Positions 7,191-12,559 of a stretch of DNA of 16,813 nucleotides are shown in pieces (the stretch's first letter is position 1; the number at the start of each line of letters is the position of its first letter). The position numbers were made by a program, and so were the translations under genes. The DNA lies in assembly GCA_964404765.1 (NCBI GenBank), contig CAYOLL010000134.1, positions 1-16,813 on the forward strand. The letters run 5' to 3'. Source of the DNA: CAYOLL01 sp964404765 [NCBI: uncultured Gemmatimonadota bacterium] (GTDB taxonomy: Bacteria; 4572-55). A model generated the notes under the pieces. The model searched no databases. It was not told the origin of the DNA and saw only the letters and a list, made by a program, of their open reading frames with translations.

Positions 7191-8276
7191 ATGCCGAACT
7201 TTAACCCGCAAGATTTTGTCATCGAACCGGTAGAGCGGGCCAAAACCATCCCCTCGCGCTGGTATTTTGATCCGGAGATTCACCGCTTTGAGTTGGAAAC
7301 GTTGTTTGCACGAACCTGGCAGGCGGTCGGGCATGTTTCCCGGTTGCCGCAGACGGGCAGTCATTTTCGGGCTGATGTGGCCGATAATCCGACGCTGATT
7401 GTGCGGGATAACGCGCAACAGGCGCTGGCCTTTTACAATGTCTGCCGGCATCGCGGCGGGCCGCTGGCCATTGCTGACGGTTGCAGCAAAGTCCTGCAAT
7501 GCAAATATCACGGCTGGACATATACATTAGAGGGCATGTTGCGTGGTGTGCCCGATTTTGCCCACACCGAGCTTTTCGACAAGCGCGACTTTGGCCTGGC
7601 GCCGCTGCCGCTGCAAATCTGGGACGGCCTGATTTTTGTCTGCCTGCGCGGTTCAGCCGTGCCATTGGCCGACATCGTGGCCGGCATCAGCGAGCGGATC
7701 GCGCCCCAGCAATTAGCCGCCAAACAGTTTCACAGCCGCGTTTCGTATGACATCGCCTGTAACTGGAAAGTCTATGCCGATAATTATCTGGAAGGTTATC
7801 ACCTGCCCATCGTCCACCCGGAATTGAGCAAGCTGCTGGATTATCGCCAATACGTCACCGAAACCTACCCCTGGTACTCGCTGCAGTTCAGCCCGATGCG
7901 CAAGGAGGCCAATTTTTATAGTGACGGCGAAGGTCAGGCTTTTTACTACTACATTTTTCCCAATTTGATGCTCAATATCTTGCCCGGCCGGTTGCAGACC
8001 AATTTTATTTTGCCGTTGTCGCCCAACCGTTGCCGGGTCATTTTTGACTATTATTATGACGATATAACCTCGCCGCAGGCCGAGCGGATTATTGCCGAAG
8101 ACAAGGTTTACAGCGAGCAAATCCAGCAGGAGGACATTGAAATTTGCGAGCACGTCCAAAAAGGGCTGGAATCCGACGGTTACGATCAGGGCCGTTTTTC
8201 GCCGCGCCGGGAAAGCGGTGTGCATCATTTTCAGGCGTTGTTGAAGCAGACATACCAGGCGGGGATAGCGGAGTAA
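7191..8276 (+). CDS. Rieske [2Fe-2S] oxygenase, alpha subunit (quaternary-amine-type active site)
   Basis: A 361-residue aromatic-ring-hydroxylating-dioxygenase-type alpha subunit. The Rieske cluster ligands are C85, H87 (CRHRGG) and C104, H107 (CKYHGW). The mononuclear iron site follows at NWKVYADNYLEGYHLPIVH (H204, H209). The bridging acid three residues before the first histidine is Glu (E201), not the Asp typical of naphthalene-type dioxygenases. Glu there is known from choline, carnitine and related quaternary-ammonium oxygenases, so a substrate of that kind is inferred. No reductase or ferredoxin gene is nearby, so electrons must come from elsewhere. TGAGGAG, including the Nudix stop, is the ribosome binding site. 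A 37-bp dispersed repeat begins immediately after the stop codon. Confidence 0.92.
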   Translation: MPNFNPQDFVIEPVERAKTIPSRWYFDPEIHRFELETLFARTWQAVGHVSRLPQTGSHFRADVADNPTLIVRDNAQQALAFYNVCRHRGGPLAIADGCSKVLQCKYHGWTYTLEGMLRGVPDFAHTELFDKRDFGLAPLPLQIWDGLIFVCLRGSAVPLADIVAGISERIAPQQLAAKQFHSRVSYDIACNWKVYADNYLEGYHLPIVHPELSKLLDYRQYVTETYPWYSLQFSPMRKEANFYSDGEGQAFYYYIFPNLMLNILPGRLQTNFILPLSPNRCRVIFDYYYDDITSPQAERIIAEDKVYSEQIQQEDIEICEHVQKGLESDGYDQGRFSPRRESGVHHFQALLKQTYQAGIAE

Positions 8277-8313
8277 CAAACTTTAGCTTGCCTGCGCTGC
8301 AATAGGACGGCAA
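8277..8313. repeat. 37-bp dispersed repeat, copy A
   Basis: This 37-bp segment, starting CAAACTTTAGCTTGCCTGCG, matches 9779-9815 at 33 of 37 positions; all four differences are transitions. It directly abuts the Rieske stop codon. It looks like one arm of a palindromic repeat family. Confidence 0.8.
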
Positions 8314-8430
8314 ATTAAAATTTGCTGGCCGGATTTGGATGAGCATCTTGGCATTGAAAGTTTGTTAGCCGGACGGAAAAGCGGCGAAAGTGAGGCATCA
8401 TTCCAACGCTGGTTAAGCGCCCGCAAGTAG
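8305..8430 (+). pseudogene. 3' remnant of a DUF2442-type gene
   Basis: In the frame of 8305, an open stretch reads GRQIKICWPDLDEHLGIESL, then LAGRKSGESEASFQRWLSAR and a final Lys before a TAG at 8428-8430. The WPDLDEHLGIESLLAG pattern is the characteristic C-terminus of DUF2442 proteins, which often sit beside DUF4160 genes in toxin-antitoxin-like pairs. Going upstream, the frame hits a stop at 8284 inside the 37-bp repeat, and there is no start codon or N-terminal domain. The 5' part has therefore been lost, apparently where the repeat now lies. Recognition rests on the motif pattern alone. Confidence 0.65.
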
Positions 8431-8451
8431 TGTCAACAAGATCAGCAAGAT

Positions 8452-8473
8452 AAAACAAGACCTAATAGGTTTT
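8452..8473. repeat. 22-bp repeat, copy A (half of a hairpin)
   Basis: The 22 bases ending in CCTAATAGGTTTT are identical to 9818-9839. At the second site they form the left arm of a 15-bp perfect hairpin. Here the right arm is missing, and the inverted-ended 105-bp repeat starts four bases later. Confidence 0.8.
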
Positions 8474-8477
8474 GGAT

Positions 8478-8582
8478 ACGCATATCATGTCCCCGGCACT
8501 TACACCGGACTTGTCAAATGGGCTGGTCTTTTCAAGTTCCTCCCCATTTATTAAGATTTGAGAAGTGCCGGGGACGTTTCGA
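8478..8582. repeat. 105-bp inverted-ended repeat, copy 1
   Basis: GTCCCCGGCACTT (8489-8501) is exactly mirrored by AAGTGCCGGGGAC (8563-8575). The 105-bp unit recurs at 9202-9306 with six differences, all transitions. The two copies bracket the 8668-9200 gene pair in the same orientation. The palindromic ends resemble REP-type elements mobilised by IS200-like RAYT transposases (inference); no transposase gene is in the window. Confidence 0.85.
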
Positions 8583-8587
8583 GATGG

Positions 8588-8651
8588 AAAGGAAAGGCCG
8601 GACATGACCATCGCCGAACTGAAACAACGCCTGCAACAACTGAGCTTCTGA
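8588..8651 (+). pseudogene. Remnant of a paralogous LRR/Roco gene start
   Basis: 8588-8639 matches 9868-9919, the ribosome binding site and first 12 codons of the Roco gene, with three mismatches in 52 bases. Here ATG 8604 would give MTIAELKQRLQQLSF and then a stop at 8649-8651; the Roco protein starts MTLAELKQLLQQAK. The rest of the gene is gone and replaced by the DUF2283-pair region. The mismatches are transversions and change codons, so this looks like the start of a related gene rather than a very recent copy. Confidence 0.75.
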
Positions 8652-8667
8652 AAATGGAAATAGTTTG

Positions 8668-8967
8668 ATGGATATTGCCTATTCCGTAAATCTTGTACCA
8701 ATTCGCCTGACCGAAGAACGCTGGTTGCACATCATTGAAAACCACGACGACATGGCCGGGTATTATTACGACGTGCTGGAAATCATGGAAAAGCCGGAGA
8801 TGATTGTCCGCGGGCATCAAGGCACACTGAAAGCGATTCGCAATTATGGGCGGGATAACTGGTTGGTTGTCATTTACCGCGAAATTTCCAAAAAAGACGG
8901 TTTTGTGATTACCGCCTTCTTTTCCGATGAAAAACCAAAAGGAGATATAATATGGCCGCGACGCTAA
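8668..8967 (+). CDS. Small conserved protein, putative BECR-fold RNase toxin (partner of DUF2283)
   Basis: A 99-residue protein with IRLTEERWLHIIENH near the N-terminus, a GHQGTLKAIRNYG turn, then strands WLVVIY and GFVITAFF, ending IIWPRR. The pattern (conserved Arg/His early, strand-rich C-terminal half) recalls small RelE/barnase-EndoU-type (BECR) nucleases such as DUF4258 or phage PBECR families. This is judged by pattern only. It overlaps the DUF2283 gene by 16 bases, as toxin-antitoxin-like pairs often do. Start ATG 8668 is preferred over the adjacent in-frame TTG; only a weak GGAAA precedes it. A hydrolytic toxin role is inference. Confidence 0.75.
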   Translation: MDIAYSVNLVPIRLTEERWLHIIENHDDMAGYYYDVLEIMEKPEMIVRGHQGTLKAIRNYGRDNWLVVIYREISKKDGFVITAFFSDEKPKGDIIWPRR

Positions 8968-9200
8968 CCAAACAAAGCCAGGCATTGGTGTATAACTGCC
9001 TGAATATGGCCGGCGACGTATTGAAACTGCCCAGCCGCCAAATCTGGATCGATTACGACGAGGAAGCTGATGTGTTGTATCTGAGCTTCCGCAAACCGCA
9101 ACGGGCCACCAAAACCATCGAAACCGATGACGGTATTTTGATCCGCAAGGCCGGGCGGCAGATTGTGGGTTTGACCATATTGAATGCCAGCGCGAGATAA
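8952..9200 (+). CDS. DUF2283 domain protein, putative antitoxin-like partner
   Basis: An 82-residue protein whose residues 31-79 carry the DUF2283 signature: WIDYDEEADVLYLSFRKP, then IETDDGILIRKAGRQIVGLTIL. The family is small and common in bacteria and archaea, often beside a small nuclease-like or DUF4258 gene; its biochemical role is not established. ATG 8952 overlaps the end of the upstream gene and has GGAG at 8941-8944. A 30-residue helical N-terminal extension precedes the domain. It ends two bases before the second 105-bp repeat, so the pair is neatly bracketed by repeats. Confidence 0.85.
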   Translation: MAATLTKQSQALVYNCLNMAGDVLKLPSRQIWIDYDEEADVLYLSFRKPQRATKTIETDDGILIRKAGRQIVGLTILNASAR

Positions 9201-9201
9201 C

Positions 9202-9306
9202 ACGCATATCATGTCCCCGGCACTTACACCGGACTTATCAAACGGATTGGTCTTTTCAAGTTCCTCCTCGTTTATTAAGATTTGAGAAGTGCCGGGGACG
9301 TTTCGA
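9202..9306. repeat. 105-bp inverted-ended repeat, copy 2
   Basis: Same unit and orientation as 8478-8582, with intact 13-bp inverted ends at 9213-9225 and 9287-9299. It lies between the DUF2283 stop and the ribosome binding site of the HigA-like gene, so it forms most of that gene's upstream region. Confidence 0.85.
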
Positions 9307-9329
9307 CTTGGAAAGGAAGGACGCCAAAC

Positions 9330-9788
9330 ATGCATGTCATCACGCGGAAGCGTTTGCAGGAATTTGGCCGCAAATACCCGGATTGTCGCGCCGCGCTGGA
9401 TAGTTGGCCCATTTTCTCCGTGCCCCAAACCGAAGCGGATTACAACCGCCTTACGGCCACATTGGATCACTTGATTGACGAGGTTGGAGAAGACGAAAGC
9501 CATCCGTTGGCCTCCTTGATGGACACGCTTGGCACGCTGATTGAGGCATACGAGGACATTCACATCCCCGAACCGGAAGTTCAGCCCGGAGACATGCTCA
9601 AATTTTTGCTGGAGGCGCATGGTTTGGCGGCGGACGATGTGCCGGAACTTGGCCCGCGCAAAGAGGTTCGCGCTATCCTGGCCGGGAAAAACCCGCTTGA
9701 GCCGGAGCAAATTCTCAAGCTGTGCCTGCGGTTTCACGTGCATCCGTCGGTGTTTGTAAACGATAACAACCGGAGTAGCAAACTTTAG
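9330..9788 (+). CDS. higA: HigA-type antitoxin with HigB-toxin N-terminal remnant fused in frame
   Basis: A 152-residue chimera. Residues 1-26 (MHVITRKRLQEFGRKYPDCR...LDSW) match the start of HigB-family mRNA-interferase toxins (MHVI-[RK]-K-x-L-x-EF...PD...W). Residues 29-81 (VPQTEADYNRLTATLDHLID ... LGTLIEAYEDIHIP) are the opening of COG5499-type HigA antitoxins. Residues 85-145 form its helix-turn-helix (MLKFLLEAHGLAADDVPELG ... VRAILAGKNPL). The central and C-terminal toxin is missing, as if a deletion joined toxin codon 26 to the antitoxin start. GGAAGG at 9315-9320 serves ATG 9330, the ancestral toxin start. The stop codon and last residues (SSKL) come from the 37-bp repeat. Toxin activity should be absent; DNA or toxin binding could persist. 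Confidence 0.8.
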   Translation: MHVITRKRLQEFGRKYPDCRAALDSWPIFSVPQTEADYNRLTATLDHLIDEVGEDESHPLASLMDTLGTLIEAYEDIHIPEPEVQPGDMLKFLLEAHGLAADDVPELGPRKEVRAILAGKNPLEPEQILKLCLRFHVHPSVFVNDNNRSSKL

Positions 9789-9815
9789 TTTGCCTGCGCC
9801 GCGATAGGATGGCAA
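9779..9815. repeat. 37-bp dispersed repeat, copy B
   Basis: Matches 8277-8313 at 33 of 37 positions. Its first bases encode the C-terminal SKL and the TAG stop of the HigA-like gene, so the repeat terminates that reading frame. Confidence 0.8.
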
Positions 9816-9817
9816 GG

Positions 9818-9856
9818 AAAACAAGACCTAATAGGTTTTAGAAACCTATTAGGTCT
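9818..9856. repeat. 15-bp perfect hairpin upstream of the Roco gene
   Basis: AGACCTAATAGGTTT (9824-9838) and AAACCTATTAGGTCT (9842-9856) are exact reverse complements around a TAG loop. The hairpin lies 11 bases before the purine-rich ribosome binding site. It could be a dispersed palindrome, a terminator for the HigA-like gene (no T-run follows), or a leader structure. Confidence 0.8.
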
Positions 9857-9883
9857 GCGCCCCGATGAAAGGAAAGGCCGGAG

Positions 9884-12541
9884 ATGACCCTCGCCGAACT
9901 GAAACAACTCCTGCAACAAGCCAAAGCCGAAAACGCGACCGAGCTCGATTTAGATTTATCCCGCCAAAACCTGGACGAACTGCCGGATGAAATCGGAGAG
10001 TTGACGAATTTACAATCGCTTAATTTGTCGCGGAACCAATTGACGGCCTTGCCCGAATCGCTGGGCAATCTGACGAATTTACAAGCGCTTGAGTTGTCGC
10101 ACACTCAATTGGCGGACTTGCCCGAATGGCTGAGCCGGCTGACAAATTTGCAAGTGCTGGTTCTGTCAGATAATCAATTGACGTCGTTGCCCGAATGGCT
10201 GGGTCAATTGAGGAACTTGCGAGGCCTTAGTTTGCTTGATAACCACTTAACGACGTTGCCTGAATGGCTGGGCCGACTAACAAGTTTACAATCGCTTAAT
10301 TTGCAGGGAAATCAATTGTCGACATTGCCCGAAGCGTTGGGCCAACTGACTAATTTGCAACATCTTAATTTGGCAGAGATTCCATTGACGGCGTTACCCG
10401 AATGGCTGGGCAAGTTGGCGACTTTACGAATGCTTAATTTGTCGGGGAATCCGTTGACGGTGTTACCCGAATGGTTGGGGCGGCTGACGAGTTTACAAAT
10501 GCTTTATTTGAGGCGGAATCAATTGACGGCCTTGCCCGAATCGCTTGGCCAATTGACAAATTTACAACGGCTTGATTTGGCGCAGAATCAATTAACGGCC
10601 TTGCCTGAAGTACTGCGCAAGCTAACCAATTTACGACAGCTTTATTTACGCAATAATCAGTTGACGGTTTTTCCCCATTGGCTTGTCCAAATGGCCAATT
10701 TCGATCACGATTTTGAATCAGATTTCCCGAATGCAACCGAAGAAGACGCCAAAGAAAATCCCTGGAAAGCCAAATATGCCATCGACCTGCGCGGCAACCC
10801 AATCCCCAATATCCCACCGGAAATTTTAGATTGGGCGCACAAACCCAAATACATCCTGGAATACGTGCGAGCATTGGAAGCTCAGCCCGTCCGCCAGCCG
10901 CTCAACGAGGCCAAAGTCCTGTTTGTCGGGCAGGGCGGCGTGGGCAAGACCTCGCTGATCAAGCGCCTGCGGCAAGACGCCTTTGATCCGCACGAGGCCA
11001 AGACCGACGGCATCGCCATCCAAACCCATACCTTTGCCCAAAACGGGCGCGACATCAAACTCAAGCTGTGGGATTTTGGCGGGCAGGAAATTATGCACGC
11101 CACCCACCAGTTTTTCCTCACCGCTCGCAGTCTGTATGTGCTGGTCTATGACAGCCGCCAGGAAGAGGCCTACGGCAATGTGGAACACTGGCTCAAGGTC
11201 ATCCGCAGCTTTGGCAATCAGGCCCCGCTGCTGGTGGTGCTGAACAAAATTGACGAGCATCACAAGTCCATCAACGAGCGCGGCTTGCAGGAAAAATATC
11301 CCAACATCAAGGGCTTTATCAAGACCTCGTGCCGGACGGGCGCGGGTCTGGCCGAACTGCGGGCGGCCATCGAACACGAGGCGGCGCAACTGCCCCATCT
11401 CGGCTACGAATGGCTGCAAAGCTGGTTGGACGCCAAGTCCGCGCTGGAGTCGCTGGACAAGGACTACATCAGCTACGAGCGCTACACCGACATCTGCGCG
11501 GAACGGGGCGTGCCTCCGGCCCATCAGGAATTTTTGATTCAATACCTGCATGACCTGGGCGTCGTCCTCAACTATCGCAATGACAAGCGCTTGCAGGACG
11601 TGAGCGTGCTCAATCCTCATTGGGTCACGGAGGGCGTGTATGCCATCCTGAACTGCAAAAAACTGCAAGATCGGCATGGCACCTTCCACATCAACGATTT
11701 GGACGCCATTCTCGACCCGGCCCGTTATCCGGCCAACAAGCATTATTTCATCGTGGACATGATGCGCAAGTTTCAGCTCTGCTTTCCGCTGACCGATGCG
11801 CCGGACAGCTACCTGCTGCCCGATCTGCTGCCGCCGCAGCAACCGGAACTGGACTGGAGTCCGACCTCTTCGACAGGCTCAGGGCAAGGTTTCTTGTCCT
11901 TTCAATATCATTACGACTATTTGCCGAAGAGCGTGATCTCGCGCTTTATCGTGCTGGCCCATCAATGGATCGCCGACAAGATTTATTGGCAGACGGGTGT
12001 GGGTCTGCGCCACAAGGACAACGAGGCGCTGGTCAAGGCCGACTTAGCCGACCGGCGCATCTTCATCTATGTGCGCGGCCGGGAGCAGGAACGGCGCTTT
12101 TTCCTGTTCCACATCCGCGCCCTGTTCGAGCAGATTCACAAATCCATCGAAGGCTTGCAGCCGCAGGAAATGGTCGGCCTGCCCGACCCTTCGACAGGCT
12201 CAGGGCAGACAGGCATCGTCGTGCCGTATGAGCATCTGCTGAATCTGGAAGAAATGGGTCAAATGGAATTTGTGCCGCAGGGCGCGAAAAAGCTGTACAA
12301 AGTACGCGAATTGCTCAACGGCGTGCGCGTGGAGCGGGATCTATTCATGCGGCAGGAAAAGCTGGATATTTATCAACGGGAATGCGAGTTGCTGCTGGAC
12401 AAATTGGGCCGCTTGCGAAAGGCCAAAGTCATTGCCGACGGCGAGACGAAGAAATTTGAGTTGGACAAAGAAATCGAGCGGGCCGAGCGGGAATTGAGCG
12501 ATGTGGAAGAAAAGTTGCGGACAGTAGACGGAATCAATTAA
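9884..12541 (+). CDS. Roco family protein (LRR-ROC-COR GTPase)
   Basis: An 885-residue Roco protein. Residues 20-265 hold about ten 23-residue leucine-rich repeats (consensus LTNLQxLxLxxNQLTALPEWLGx). The ROC GTPase follows from about 342: P-loop GQGGVGKTS (349-357), WDFGGQE (D397-Q401), NKID (454-457) and a TSC guanine loop (481-483). COR spans roughly 508-820 (GYEWLQSW ... LHDLGVVLNY ... VLNPHWVTEGVYAIL). A charged coiled coil ends the protein (825-880). Bacterial Roco proteins are GTPases that cycle between monomer and dimer; no kinase domain is present, as usual in bacteria. Two STGSGQ segments (663-668, 770-775) are encoded by an identical inserted repeat. AAAGGAAAGG at 9868-9877 precedes ATG 9884. 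Cellular role unknown. Confidence 0.95.
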   Translation: MTLAELKQLLQQAKAENATELDLDLSRQNLDELPDEIGELTNLQSLNLSRNQLTALPESLGNLTNLQALELSHTQLADLPEWLSRLTNLQVLVLSDNQLTSLPEWLGQLRNLRGLSLLDNHLTTLPEWLGRLTSLQSLNLQGNQLSTLPEALGQLTNLQHLNLAEIPLTALPEWLGKLATLRMLNLSGNPLTVLPEWLGRLTSLQMLYLRRNQLTALPESLGQLTNLQRLDLAQNQLTALPEVLRKLTNLRQLYLRNNQLTVFPHWLVQMANFDHDFESDFPNATEEDAKENPWKAKYAIDLRGNPIPNIPPEILDWAHKPKYILEYVRALEAQPVRQPLNEAKVLFVGQGGVGKTSLIKRLRQDAFDPHEAKTDGIAIQTHTFAQNGRDIKLKLWDFGGQEIMHATHQFFLTARSLYVLVYDSRQEEAYGNVEHWLKVIRSFGNQAPLLVVLNKIDEHHKSINERGLQEKYPNIKGFIKTSCRTGAGLAELRAAIEHEAAQLPHLGYEWLQSWLDAKSALESLDKDYISYERYTDICAERGVPPAHQEFLIQYLHDLGVVLNYRNDKRLQDVSVLNPHWVTEGVYAILNCKKLQDRHGTFHINDLDAILDPARYPANKHYFIVDMMRKFQLCFPLTDAPDSYLLPDLLPPQQPELDWSPTSSTGSGQGFLSFQYHYDYLPKSVISRFIVLAHQWIADKIYWQTGVGLRHKDNEALVKADLADRRIFIYVRGREQERRFFLFHIRALFEQIHKSIEGLQPQEMVGLPDPSTGSGQTGIVVPYEHLLNLEEMGQMEFVPQGAKKLYKVRELLNGVRVERDLFMRQEKLDIYQRECELLLDKLGRLRKAKVIADGETKKFELDKEIERAERELSDVEEKLRTVDGIN
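10001..10678 (+). repeat. 69-bp tandem repeats encoding the LRR domain
   Basis: About ten 23-codon units recur with strong DNA-level similarity: TTGACG-GCC-TTGCCCGAAT and CTGACGAATTTACAA blocks reappear every 69 bases. Units 5'-ward are closest to each other, consistent with unit duplication and loss within the gene. Confidence 0.85.
11868..11886. repeat. 19-bp dispersed repeat inside the Roco gene, copy 1
   Basis: CTTCGACAGGCTCAGGGCA is identical to 12189-12207. It belongs to a motif seen widely across bacterial genomes. Here it is read in frame as S-T-G-S-G-Q and lies in a COR loop right after LDWSPTS. Confidence 0.85.
12189..12207. repeat. 19-bp dispersed repeat inside the Roco gene, copy 2
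   Basis: Identical to 11868-11886 and read in the same frame (PSTGSGQ). Flanking bases also agree in part (GACC upstream), but the surrounding protein sequences are unrelated, so these are independent insertions rather than a tandem duplication. Confidence 0.85.
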
Positions 12542-12559
12542 TCAAAAATAGGAGAAACT

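Noticed and set aside
8277-8473. CRISPR-like interpretation of the repeated 22- and 37-bp segments
   Set aside because: Only two copies each, about 1.4-1.5 kb apart, with no regular spacers and no cas genes.
8462-8701. Minus-strand ORF of 79 codons across the first 105-bp repeat
   Set aside because: Its ends fall in unrelated sequence and no start signal is seen; kept only as an observation about the repeat's open frame.
10826-11842. Minus-strand ORF of 338 codons inside the Roco gene
   Set aside because: It is the antisense shadow of the ROC-COR coding region; the plus strand has complete GTPase motifs and the minus product has no recognisable pattern.
11620-12231. Plus-strand 203-codon ORF in another frame of the Roco gene
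   Set aside because: Out-of-frame reading of a gene with clear domain continuity on both sides; arginine/alanine-rich composition is typical of a shadow.
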